Positions 1 through 8,135 of a DNA stretch of 64,000 nt are shown here, piece by piece; position 1 is the first letter of the stretch, and every line of letters starts with the position of its first letter. Source of the stretch: Aliivibrio wodanis (GTDB taxonomy: Bacteria > Pseudomonadota > Gammaproteobacteria > Enterobacterales > Vibrionaceae); assembly GCA_000953695.1 (NCBI GenBank), contig LN554847.1, positions 1,367,801 through 1,431,800 on the forward strand, given 5' to 3'. The translations under genes and the position numbers were made by a program. The notes below the pieces were generated by a model that had not been told where the DNA came from, searched no databases, and saw only the letters and a list, made by a program, of their open reading frames with translations.

Positions 1-2
1 AA

Positions 3-530
3 CGCGGTACTGATATTATTGATATCGCTTCTTTTTTCTTAAAGAAATACGCTAAAGAAGATAATAAAAAATTCGCCTCAATGAAGCGAGATGTTGAATT
101 AAAGCTATGCAATTATTCATGGCCTGGAAATGTGCGTCAATTACAAAACATCATTCGCAATGTAGTCGTACTTCATAATGATACTCAAGTTGCTATTGAG
201 CACCTCCCACCACCATTGAATCAGCCACTTGCAGCATCGACAGTTAAACCACGAACGGTTATTGCCCCAACAACATCCCCAGAAACAGCTCAAGCTTCTC
301 AATTCCATGAAGTCGTGCCTCAATCGTCAAGTGAAGATCCTCCAATAGTGAATCAAATTAATACCAACTCTATTCGTCCGATGGCTGATATTGAAAGAGA
401 AGCCATCCAAAATGCAATTGACCATTGTGATGGAAATGTTCTCAATGCCGCAGTATTACTTGAGCTAAGCCCATCAACTCTATATCGTAAAAAACAAGCT
501 TGGGAAGCCTATGAAGAGTCAGACTCCTAA
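3..530 (+). CDS. sypG: SypG-like sigma-54-dependent response regulator, C-terminal part
   Basis: The gene enters from the left edge. The open frame runs from base 3 and contains the end of the AAA+ domain followed by a Fis-type HTH. Visible marks are RGTDIIDIASFFLKKYA (the stretch before the AAA+ lid, as in LuxO/NtrC-type activators), the sigma-54 activator signature WPGNVRQLQN, a poorly conserved linker rich in P, T and S, and a C-terminal DNA-binding helix pair ending near LELSPSTLYRKKQAW. The internal ATG at 81 is not the true start. In V. fischeri SypG activates the syp promoters with sigma-54; the three sigma-54 promoters downstream in this window fit that role. Its last 20 bases overlap the next gene, so the two are probably translationally coupled. 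The receiver domain lies outside the window. Confidence 0.88.
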   Translation, partial: RGTDIIDIASFFLKKYAKEDNKKFASMKRDVELKLCNYSWPGNVRQLQNIIRNVVVLHNDTQVAIEHLPPPLNQPLAASTVKPRTVIAPTTSPETAQASQFHEVVPQSSSEDPPIVNQINTNSIRPMADIEREAIQNAIDHCDGNVLNAAVLLELSPSTLYRKKQAWEAYEESDS

Positions 531-1539
531 ATCTACCAATGATATTTGGTTACTACTCGACAGTCGGGATATAGGGGGTATCGAATCCCATATTTTACAG
601 CTTGCACAGGGCTTAACGTCCTTTAATCATTCCGTGCGAGTGGTTTTCCTCTGCCAGTATGAAAATACACACCCATTAACATTAGCGTTAAATAACGCTA
701 ATGTTTCTTATCAATTTCTGAAGGGTTCGTTTCGTGATTTACTCCATAATGTACACCATAATACACCAGCAGTGATTCACACTCATGGCTACAAAGCGGC
801 TCTATATTCTCGCTTATTGCGTCTATCTTTATTAACTTCCCATCAAAAAATTCGTTTTATTAATACCTTTCATGCAGGAGAAATCAATAAAGGGAAACTT
901 GCCTATTATGATTTAGCAGATAGATGGAGCGCTTGGCTTAGTCATTATAACTTCTCAGTGAGTGAGAGAATTGATAAACGAGTACCTTGGCATACTACAA
1001 TTCTGAATAATTTTGTTAATACTGCGACACTTTCTCAATCTCAAGGTAGAGAAATTGCTTTTGTCGGACGATTAAACCATGAAAAAGCCCCAGATCGATT
1101 TATTCAATTAGCTAAACGCCACCCTGAACACAACTTCCATATTTATGGCTCAGGGCCAATGGAAAAAGAGCTTATAGATCAAGAAAGTTGCAATGTGATT
1201 TTTCATGGCCATCAATTTTCTATGGACTCGCTCTGGCAAAATATAGGTTTATTAATCATATGCTCTCGCTATGAGGGATTACCGATGACAGCACTAGAAG
1301 CGATGGCAAGAGGGATCCCTGTCATTTCAACTCCTGTAGGTAATCTTCATCGTCTAATCAAGCATGGCAATAATGGTTGGATAAATGAGCCAGAACAGCT
1401 ATCGGATTCACTGACACATTGGCTTTCACTTTCTTCTCAGCAAAAAAAACCAATACAACAAGCCGCAAAACAAACAATTCAAGATGCTTTTTCAACAGAA
1501 GCCATTGTGCCAATAATAATAAAAGCTTATAAAAGCTAA
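511..1539 (+). CDS. sypH: SypH-like GT4 family glycosyltransferase
   Basis: This 342-residue protein has a GT-B fold glycosyltransferase pattern. The N-terminal Rossmann half contains a glycine-rich acceptor loop (DIGGIESH) and a histidine-rich strand (AVIHTHGYKAA). The C-terminal half begins near AFVGRLNHEKAPDRF and carries the GT4 donor-binding region RYEGLPMTALEAMARGIPVI, with the two glutamates usual for a retaining enzyme. It would add a sugar to a lipid-linked polysaccharide repeat at the cytoplasmic face of the inner membrane. The start overlaps sypG by 20 bases. Position directly after sypG matches sypH of V. fischeri; the sugar specificity cannot be read. Confidence 0.82.
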   Translation: MKSQTPKSTNDIWLLLDSRDIGGIESHILQLAQGLTSFNHSVRVVFLCQYENTHPLTLALNNANVSYQFLKGSFRDLLHNVHHNTPAVIHTHGYKAALYSRLLRLSLLTSHQKIRFINTFHAGEINKGKLAYYDLADRWSAWLSHYNFSVSERIDKRVPWHTTILNNFVNTATLSQSQGREIAFVGRLNHEKAPDRFIQLAKRHPEHNFHIYGSGPMEKELIDQESCNVIFHGHQFSMDSLWQNIGLLIICSRYEGLPMTALEAMARGIPVISTPVGNLHRLIKHGNNGWINEPEQLSDSLTHWLSLSSQQKKPIQQAAKQTIQDAFSTEAIVPIIIKAYKS

Positions 1540-1746
1540 TCTATTACTCGGTTCTCGGTTATTCTTCGGATCGAGGAAGCAGCTCCTAACACCTCTTATT
1601 CTCAATTTGAAAGACAGTTCTCAATTTGCGAAATTCACCTTCCAAAGAATAGAAATAACAAATTAAATCATATAGATATAAACATTAACAATGTGGCATT
1701 ACCCTTGCTCTCTTTACTATAAGACAAAATAAGTAGGAGAAAGGCA
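1540..1746 (+). promoter_or_regulatory. Sigma-54 promoter and SypG-type enhancer sites upstream of sypL
   Basis: TGGCAT-N5-TTGCT at 1694-1709 matches the sigma-54 consensus TGGCAC-N5-TTGCW, with GG and GC correctly spaced. Upstream are two TTCTCA boxes, TTCTCAATTTGAAAG (1599-1613) and TTCTCAATTTGCGAA (1618-1632), 19 bp apart. The second fits exactly the SypG enhancer consensus TTCTCANNNTGCDWN as I recall it from V. fischeri work. A Shine-Dalgarno AGGAG (1735-1739) precedes the ATG at 1747. In V. fischeri a promoter of this kind precedes sypI; here it directly precedes the polymerase gene. Confidence 0.8.
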
Positions 1747-3138
1747 ATGAATAATACGCCACTGCAATCAACCCCCCTACAATGGTTTACAGCCGTTACC
1801 TGCTCGCTTTTTGCTGGGGTTTTATGGCGCTTATTTCCTCATCCTGCTTTAATCGTCGTTTTAGGACTCCTTCCTTTGGCAGTGCTTTATATCCTAAATC
1901 GTCCTTTTTTAATGGTTTTGTTTTTTGTTATTTTTTCATTCTTTCGCATTCATGAGGTTTTCCCTCAACTATATTCTTTAAAAATTCCTTTACTCCTCTC
2001 TCTTGGCTCACTTGCTGCATTGGGCTGGCAAGTTGGCATAACTAAAAAAATTAAATTATTTTGGTGTAAAGAATTTACTTTACTAACCTGCTTTCTCGTG
2101 TTGATTATTATTGGTATTGCTTTAGCCAGTAATCGTCCCATTGCCCTTGATTATTTTAAAAGTATTTATTGGAAAATTATCCTTATGACTTTCGCTATTG
2201 CGGTTTTAGTCCGTAGTCCTCAACAGTTAGCATTCACATTGAAGGCTATTACCATATCAGGTGTTCTTGTTGGTATTGTCGCAATTCAAAACAAATTAGG
2301 AGGGATTGGGTTAGTTGAAGGCTCTCGCGTTACGATTGGTCGGGAATTTGGCTCTATGCTTGGTGATCCTAACGATCTCGCATTAGTGTTAATGTTCCCC
2401 ACTTCTTTTGCCGTTGGATTACTCGTTACCCACCAACTTCCATGGTATCAACGTATGATTGGAGTGGTATCTATTCCCATCCTTTTTTGGGCCGTAATGG
2501 CAACTCAAAGCCGAGGCGGATTATTAGGAATGATAGCTGTATTTGGTATTTATGGTCTACAACGTATCAAATCAAAAGCTCTGCTAATAGCTATCGGAGT
2601 CCTTGCTGGTGCTATCTTATTTATCGTTGCAGGCATATCAGATCGATCCTCAGGTGGGGCTGCCGAAGAAGGGGTTGATGCTTCTGCAATGGGACGTATA
2701 TATGCATGGGAGGCCGCTTTTAAAATGGCGCTTTCTCACCCATTCACAGGAGTGGGTTTAGATAACTTCCTCGCAAATTATTTTTATTATAGCCCTCATT
2801 GGGATGGACTAAATCACGCCGTTCATAGCACGTGGTTTGGAGTATTAGCTGAAACTGGATTTCTAGGTTTTATTGTATTTATCAGCTTGATTGTCGTATT
2901 AATCAAAAACGCAAACCGTACTTTAAAAGCAGTCACCCTTGTCCAAGATAAAATAGACCCTGCTATTTACACCAGTGCTCAAGCCGTTTTTGCAGGCCTC
3001 ATAGGTACTATTATTTCAGGTACGTTTTTAACCCAAGGGTTTAACTGGCCAATTTATATTTTAGCCGCCTTAGTCGTTGCTGTTGGTAAAACCAGTGAAA
3101 TTGCCTTAAATGAATTAAACACACCACCGCCAAAATAA
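1747..3138 (+). CDS. sypL: O-antigen polymerase/ligase family protein (SypL-like)
   Basis: This 463-residue protein is almost entirely hydrophobic, with about ten to twelve membrane segments and one larger periplasmic loop. Around residues 251-256 it has QSRGG, the arginine-containing motif of the Wzy_C/WaaL ligase-polymerase family, followed later by a loop with GVGLDNF and HAVHSTW, typical of this family. It would polymerise or ligate undecaprenyl-linked repeat units at the periplasmic face. It is the first gene after a sigma-54 promoter and stands alone before another such promoter. Assignment as SypL rather than another syp membrane protein rests on the Wzy_C motif and on its place before sypM. 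The flippase and two glycosyltransferases expected before it (sypI, J, K) are missing. Confidence 0.72.
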   Translation: MNNTPLQSTPLQWFTAVTCSLFAGVLWRLFPHPALIVVLGLLPLAVLYILNRPFLMVLFFVIFSFFRIHEVFPQLYSLKIPLLLSLGSLAALGWQVGITKKIKLFWCKEFTLLTCFLVLIIIGIALASNRPIALDYFKSIYWKIILMTFAIAVLVRSPQQLAFTLKAITISGVLVGIVAIQNKLGGIGLVEGSRVTIGREFGSMLGDPNDLALVLMFPTSFAVGLLVTHQLPWYQRMIGVVSIPILFWAVMATQSRGGLLGMIAVFGIYGLQRIKSKALLIAIGVLAGAILFIVAGISDRSSGGAAEEGVDASAMGRIYAWEAAFKMALSHPFTGVGLDNFLANYFYYSPHWDGLNHAVHSTWFGVLAETGFLGFIVFISLIVVLIKNANRTLKAVTLVQDKIDPAIYTSAQAVFAGLIGTIISGTFLTQGFNWPIYILAALVVAVGKTSEIALNELNTPPPK

Positions 3139-3160
3139 TAAATTGCACTAGTCAAATCGA

Positions 3161-3263
3161 TTCTCAGAATGAGAAAATACAAGAGCATTAACTAAAATAT
3201 AAAACAGAACTAAAGTAACTAGTTGAATAATAAGTAAAAAAAATAATTGGCACAATCCATGAA
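3161..3263 (+). promoter_or_regulatory. Sigma-54 promoter and palindromic SypG-type enhancer upstream of sypM
   Basis: The enhancer is a perfect inverted repeat, TTCTCAGAATGAGAA, at 3161-3175. A sigma-54 -24 box TGGCAC lies at 3248-3253 and is followed after five bases by ATGAA (3259-3263), so the -12 GC is replaced by GA. The -24 half is ideal and the -12 half weak. Placement about 40 bases before the sypM ATG and 73 bases after the enhancer mirrors the other two syp promoters in the window. Confidence 0.68.
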
Positions 3264-3295
3264 ATACTCTTAGTAAGAGCAATCAAAAAAGGAAT

Positions 3296-4057
3296 ATGAC
3301 TATGAGTACTTTATCCATTTATCGATTAAAACAGTGGCTAAAAGAGGGAGATACCCCACTAGCCTTAACTTTATTTCGAGTTGCTAAATCCATTCATCAT
3401 TTCGAGTTACCTACTCCTCGTCTAATAAATCAGGTTTTGTATGGATTACACAAAACCCTTACCACTCAGTGGCAAGCACTTACTCATTTAATCTTTTATG
3501 TCCCCGCTTTTAAAGGACGATTAGACTCCTACGGAAAACGAACCATACTATATGGCGGCCTACCTTTTTTTAGTGGTCCTTTAACCATGACAATTGGTGA
3601 TGATTGTCGTATTTCAGGACAAACAACTTTCAGTGGCCGTACTAACTCAACTAACCCAACGTTAAGCGTGGGAAACAATGTCGATATCTGCTGGCAAACA
3701 ACTATTGCCGTTGGTAATAAGGTCGTAATTGGCGATAACGTTCGCATTGCTGGGCAAGGGTTTATATGTGGCTATCCCGGCCATCCAATTAACCCTCTTG
3801 CACGGGCCTTAGGCAAAGCTGATTTAGATAGCCAAATTGGTGACATAATTTTAGAAAAAGATGTATGGCTTGGCTCCCGCGTCAGCATCATAGGCAATAT
3901 CACTGTTGGCGAAGGCACTATTGTTGCGTCGGGGAGCGTTGTAACAAAAAGTCTCCCTCCTTTTGTATTAGCAGGAGGAAATCCAGCAAAAGTTATAAAG
4001 CAATTAGATATAAACACCTCAGAAGAAATAAAAGAGGAAATACGTTATGAAGCATGA
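3296..4057 (+). CDS. sypM: Left-handed beta-helix acetyltransferase (SypM-like)
   Basis: This 253-residue protein has a helical N-terminus (about 1-80) followed by hexapeptide repeats from about residue 95 to 235, seen as repeated [LIV]-G-x-N/D elements (for example VGNNVDICWQ, IGDNVRIAGQG, LEKDVWLGSRV, NITVGEGTIVASGSVVT). The end VLAGGNPAKVIK is the canonical close of serine/maltose/virginiamycin acetyltransferases. It would O-acetylate a sugar of the polysaccharide with acetyl-CoA. The ATG at 3296 and an in-frame ATG at 3302 are both possible starts; GGAAT just upstream is the likely ribosome site. It overlaps the next gene by 11 bases. Confidence 0.82.
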   Translation: MTMSTLSIYRLKQWLKEGDTPLALTLFRVAKSIHHFELPTPRLINQVLYGLHKTLTTQWQALTHLIFYVPAFKGRLDSYGKRTILYGGLPFFSGPLTMTIGDDCRISGQTTFSGRTNSTNPTLSVGNNVDICWQTTIAVGNKVVIGDNVRIAGQGFICGYPGHPINPLARALGKADLDSQIGDIILEKDVWLGSRVSIIGNITVGEGTIVASGSVVTKSLPPFVLAGGNPAKVIKQLDINTSEEIKEEIRYEA

Positions 4058-5216
4058 TTTAATTGTTTTCGGGGAAGATTGGGGAGGTTTACCTTCTAGT
4101 ACTCAACACCTAATTACTCAACTGTCACACACTCACAAAGTCGTTTGGGTCAATTCTATTGGCTTGCGTCAACCAAAATGGTCATTACATGATATAAAAC
4201 GCGCATGGAAAAAACTAATTCAGCCAAAACTCACTCAATCAAAAGGAACCATAAAAAATAAAGTTCATTCTGCTCCTTTTCAAACTGTAAACCTGAAAAC
4301 AATTCCGGCGCCTAAAGGTTTGCTGGCTCGCTGGCTTGCTAAACAACTTATTATCAAACAACTCAAGCCCATTATTCAACAAGCTCAGCTTCAACACCCT
4401 ATTTTATGGACATCACTGCCTACAGTTGCTGATGTATGTGGAAACTTAGGGGAGTCACGCATTGTTTATTACTGTGGAGATGACTTTGGCGCATTAGCGG
4501 GCGTTGATCATGAAGTAGTACTCAAACATGAAGAAAAATTAATCCAAAAATCAGATCTTATTTTAGCAGCAAGTTCTGTCTTGTGTGCAAAGTTTCCTCA
4601 AAATAAAGTGCGACACTTACCTCATGGTGTTGATTTTCCGTTATTTAACCTACCCATAGCTCGAGCGATTGACTTGCCTAATGATGGTCGTCCAATTGCA
4701 GGATTTTATGGCAGCCTATCAAAATGGCTCGATTATGACTTACTCAATCACACCATTGAGAAAAACACTGATTGGCACTTTATATTTATCGGACAAAATG
4801 AATTGCCGAATAATCCTCTTATTGAAAGAGAAAACGTTCATATCCTTGGGGCAAGAGAACATCACCAACTACCTAGTTACAGTCAGCATTGGCAAGTAAG
4901 TCTGCTTCCTTTTGTAGATAATGAGCAAATAAGATCTTGTAACCCATTAAAATTGTTGGAATATTTAGCAACAGGAACACCGATTATTAGTACTGATTTT
5001 CCTGCGCTATCCCCTTATAAATCGACGATTCACACTGTAAATTCAGTTGAAAATTTTTCATTACAGTTAAAAAAAATCCATACAAAATGGGAAAAAGAGA
5101 ATATTACTTGCTCTGTGGAAGTTCCACATAAACAAAATCAGCAATCATCATTAATAAAATCACATACATGGCAAGCAAGATCCGCCCAATTAACCACATG
5201 GTTGGATGAATTATGA
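4047..5216 (+). CDS. sypN: Glycosyltransferase, GT4/TuaH-like (SypN-like)
   Basis: The 389-residue protein has a GT-B layout. The N-terminal half begins IVFGEDWGGLPSSTQHL, and the C-terminal half begins near IAGFYGSLSKWLDYDLL with a later nucleotide-sugar site around SCNPLKLLEYLATGTPIIST. The KLLEYLATG stretch is typical of TuaH/EpsF-like glycosyltransferases. There is no signal peptide, so it is probably a cytoplasmic or peripheral inner-membrane enzyme. The start overlaps sypM by 11 bases and the stop overlaps the sypO ATG (ATGA at 5213-5216), so sypM-N-O form one translationally coupled operon. Donor and acceptor sugars are unknown. Confidence 0.78.
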   Translation: MKHDLIVFGEDWGGLPSSTQHLITQLSHTHKVVWVNSIGLRQPKWSLHDIKRAWKKLIQPKLTQSKGTIKNKVHSAPFQTVNLKTIPAPKGLLARWLAKQLIIKQLKPIIQQAQLQHPILWTSLPTVADVCGNLGESRIVYYCGDDFGALAGVDHEVVLKHEEKLIQKSDLILAASSVLCAKFPQNKVRHLPHGVDFPLFNLPIARAIDLPNDGRPIAGFYGSLSKWLDYDLLNHTIEKNTDWHFIFIGQNELPNNPLIERENVHILGAREHHQLPSYSQHWQVSLLPFVDNEQIRSCNPLKLLEYLATGTPIISTDFPALSPYKSTIHTVNSVENFSLQLKKIHTKWEKENITCSVEVPHKQNQQSSLIKSHTWQARSAQLTTWLDEL

Positions 5217-6712
5217 TCACATTAAGCCAACGATTTCTAATTATTTTTGAGTCAGCATGGCGTCGTCGCTACCTCATCGTCATACCTATTTTATTAATGC
5301 CTATCATTGGGTTAACAATAGGCAAGCTTGCGCCAAAATATTATGATTCACACACAAGTATGTTAATTCAAGAAACAGCCAAGATGAATCCGTTTCTTGA
5401 AGATCTTGCCGTTTCTAGCATGCTAAAAGAGCGATTGAGTTCACTTCAAACCTTATTACACAGTCGCCACATATTAGGGCTTGTTGCGGAGGAAAGAGGC
5501 TACACACACCAATCAATGAGTCCTCAAGCGATTGATAATGCAGTAGCAGAACTCTCTAACAACTTATCAGTAACAATGGCAGGGAAAGATTTAATCCGTA
5601 TTGATTACCGCTCACATAACCCTGAAGGAATGAGAGATACTTTAGATGCGGTAAGTCGTCATTTTACAGAACAATTATTAGCCCCTGAACGATCATCAAT
5701 GAAAGATTCTAGCCAATTTTTAGCCGACAATATTGATCAACGCCGTAAAGGACTAAATATAGCAGAAGAAAAACTAGCGGCATTTAAAAGTCGTAAAGAT
5801 ACTATTCTTCCTGAAATGCAAATCTCCAGTTTAGACAGGTTAACTAAACTTAAACAACGCTTATATGAGCGACAAGCTGAACTTGCTGGTGCAGAAAAAC
5901 GTTTAGGTTCTCTTGATTTACAATTATCGAAAACGAATCCTGTTATTGGGAAGATAGAGGAGCAAATTATCCGTATTCGTGGAGAATTAACATTGCTTCA
6001 AGCCCAATACACCCCTTTACACAGTAAGGTGCAGGGTAAAATAAGAAATCTAAATCGTTTAGAAGAAGAGCGCTCTCGTCTTCTTTCTCAAACTCAACCA
6101 GGACTCAGTAGCGAGCAATTATGGGACATCGCAAGTAGTAATAGCGTAGAAGACTTAGCTAAAGCCCCGCCAATTTTACTCTCACAACTTGAAGAATTAC
6201 AAAAAGCGACCAGTAAAGTTGACGCGTTAACTGAAGAAACTCGCGTTCTCGAAAGCATGATCAAGGATATTGAAGAGCAAGCAACACAATTTGGACAGAA
6301 TGAAAAAGAATTACATCAGTTACAACGTGATTTAGTATTAAAAAGAGAACTCTACAACGACTTAGTTGAACGCTTTGAAATGGCAAAACTGACGCATTCT
6401 CTAGGGGTTTTTGAACAAGAAAAACGCGTTAAGATCATAGATCGACCTTATAAACCAAGTAGCCCATCTAATCTACCTAATATTCTTTTTATTATCGCAG
6501 GGTTAGCTGGAGGTATTGGGTTGGGAATTGGATTAGCTGTTATTGCAGAGTTATGCGATACCACGATTCGAAGAAAAGATGAAATCATGGCACTTAGCTC
6601 TGCTCCTGTACTTAGTCGTATACCACCACAACCTGTTAAATGCTTTCACCTATACCAAAATAAGCGATCCATTCCCGATCACTGTTATACGTCACGTCCA
6701 TTTTCAAATTAA
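5213..6712 (+). CDS. sypO: Polysaccharide chain-length determinant, Wzz/GumC type (SypO-like)
   Basis: The 499-residue protein has the polysaccharide co-polymerase arrangement: a first membrane segment at about 19-39, a Wzz domain, a long periplasmic coiled-coil region (about 160-390), and a second membrane segment at about 423-447. After the second segment it reads DTTIRRKDEIMALSSAPVLS, the sequence usually leading either to a short end or to a BY-kinase domain. No Walker A kinase follows. The last 26 or so residues (from 6636 on) are encoded by DNA that is also the 3' end of the convergent barrel gene and look unlike any Wzz tail. Either the native end was lost when that gene arrived, or this is a kinase-less type 2a co-polymerase with an extended tail. 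It would set chain length with the polymerase. Confidence 0.75.
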   Translation: MITLSQRFLIIFESAWRRRYLIVIPILLMPIIGLTIGKLAPKYYDSHTSMLIQETAKMNPFLEDLAVSSMLKERLSSLQTLLHSRHILGLVAEERGYTHQSMSPQAIDNAVAELSNNLSVTMAGKDLIRIDYRSHNPEGMRDTLDAVSRHFTEQLLAPERSSMKDSSQFLADNIDQRRKGLNIAEEKLAAFKSRKDTILPEMQISSLDRLTKLKQRLYERQAELAGAEKRLGSLDLQLSKTNPVIGKIEEQIIRIRGELTLLQAQYTPLHSKVQGKIRNLNRLEEERSRLLSQTQPGLSSEQLWDIASSNSVEDLAKAPPILLSQLEELQKATSKVDALTEETRVLESMIKDIEEQATQFGQNEKELHQLQRDLVLKRELYNDLVERFEMAKLTHSLGVFEQEKRVKIIDRPYKPSSPSNLPNILFIIAGLAGGIGLGIGLAVIAELCDTTIRRKDEIMALSSAPVLSRIPPQPVKCFHLYQNKRSIPDHCYTSRPFSN

Positions 6713-7808
6713 TACGCTCTTTTGGTAAAATAGTATAGCGGTAACCAAAACCAACTGCCGTTAACGTATCAGCTTCTGAAAATGACGTTTTCTGAAACTC
6801 ACTACACCATTTTCTTCGACAGTAATCAAACTGAACTAACTGCTCACCAAATACTTTACCAGCCCCAGCAATGGCAACAAGTATCGACTTATCTAACCAT
6901 TGATAATCCGTATTTTTGAAAGCATATCGATATTCAGCTTCTACATTGGCAAGATGAGAAGCGGTATAATCACCAACAACAAAACCACGTTGGATCTCAC
7001 GGCCTTGACGCCCATAAGTCGTGTACGCACTAGTGGGCGCATTTTCTGCATCCAATAAATAGCGTCCTACCCATTTTGTTGCTAAAACATGCTGCTCATT
7101 ATCATCTAAGCTGTAGTAATGGCGATAATCACCATAAACTGATGAATACGTATTTTCAGCGTTATTCCCCATCCACTCAGCATGTTCTTCATACACCAAC
7201 TTCCACATAACTCCATTATGCGGATAATAATAATGGTCTCTAGAGTCCCACTTTATAGAAGCTCTAATCCCTATATCTGTCTCAAATTCAGAAGGAAGGT
7301 CCACAGCAAACAAAATTGTATCATCAACATCATCCGCACCAAGATAACGCGTCGATTTTATATTCGCTCCTAAGCCAATAAAAAAGTTATCGTGCAGCTT
7401 ATAAAACACGTCTCCATCAATCGATAACTCTTCATGGGCAGCCTCTGCTTCAAGCTGAAGTGAGCTTAGGTCCAATACATCAAAAGTCATATTGGTATGG
7501 CTATATTTCATCTCTGTCGTTACTTGAAGAGTATCATCCATCAAAATAAAATCGGAGTTTAGCTTTGCAATATAGCTGTCATTTTGAGTATAAATCAACG
7601 ATAACGAAACAGAGGACGCTTCAGAGCTAGATTCATCAGGATAAAAAGCCCAGATAGGCATTACAGTAATACCAGCATCTGTACTTGGATCATAAAAAGG
7701 CATCACTACAAAGCGATATTGGTCTTCTCTTGTTGCTTCTTCTGAGGCAATAAGGCTTGGTGAGATAAATAATGCAAAAACGCTAGCTGTGAATAATGAA
7801 TATTTCAT
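6636..7808 (-). CDS. BamA/Omp85-like surface antigen beta-barrel protein
   Basis: The 390-residue product starts with a signal peptide (MKYSLFTASVFALFISPSLIAS) and continues with alternating aromatic/polar strands of an outer-membrane barrel. The region RQGREIQRGFVVGDY followed by NVEAEYRY resembles the C-terminal barrel of the bacterial surface antigen (D15/TamA-like) family. The length is that of a barrel without POTRA domains. It ends GIGESI, whereas such barrels normally end in F or W. It lies on the opposite strand between sypO and sypP and overlaps the sypO 3' end by 77 bases, so it is not part of the syp transcription units. Substrate or role is unknown. Confidence 0.65.
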   Translation of the reverse strand: MKYSLFTASVFALFISPSLIASEEATREDQYRFVVMPFYDPSTDAGITVMPIWAFYPDESSSEASSVSLSLIYTQNDSYIAKLNSDFILMDDTLQVTTEMKYSHTNMTFDVLDLSSLQLEAEAAHEELSIDGDVFYKLHDNFFIGLGANIKSTRYLGADDVDDTILFAVDLPSEFETDIGIRASIKWDSRDHYYYPHNGVMWKLVYEEHAEWMGNNAENTYSSVYGDYRHYYSLDDNEQHVLATKWVGRYLLDAENAPTSAYTTYGRQGREIQRGFVVGDYTASHLANVEAEYRYAFKNTDYQWLDKSILVAIAGAGKVFGEQLVQFDYCRRKWCSEFQKTSFSEADTLTAVGFGYRYTILPKERINLKMDVTYNSDREWIAYFGIGESI

Positions 7809-8135
7809 AGCATAACCTCAATGGTTTTCATTTGATTTTGCATTATAGCCTCTATTTTTGAACCGACTTCAAATTCACATTAATAAAAACACCATTCCGT
7901 TAACAATAATTGAACGTTGTTCTGACATAGTATACCGTATAGACCAATATTTACTACTATTAAATAATCTCATTTACCCCCACTATTTTTCTTGATAAAA
8001 AACTATATTCTCTTTCGTAAATTCATTCTCATTTTGAGAATTACAAAATAAAAACACATAACCTATTGAATATAAAATATAAAAAAAATGGCATAAACTC
8101 TGCAACTCTTTATTTAGATTAAAAAGGAGTGCGCA
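7809..8135 (+). promoter_or_regulatory. sypP promoter region: SypG-type enhancer and sigma-54 promoter
   Basis: This 327-base gap lies between the divergent barrel gene and sypP. At 8026-8040 there is a perfect inverted repeat TTCTCATTTTGAGAA, the same 15-base pattern as the site before sypM. At 8089-8104 TGGCAT-N5-CTGCA gives a sigma-54 promoter with GG and GC correctly spaced. AAAGGAG just before the ATG at 8136 is a strong ribosome site. The left half, next to the barrel gene start, shows no recognisable motif. Confidence 0.78.

Noticed and set aside
6400-6712. BY-kinase domain at the end of SypO
   Set aside because: No Walker A or tyrosine cluster follows the second membrane segment; the frame ends soon after.
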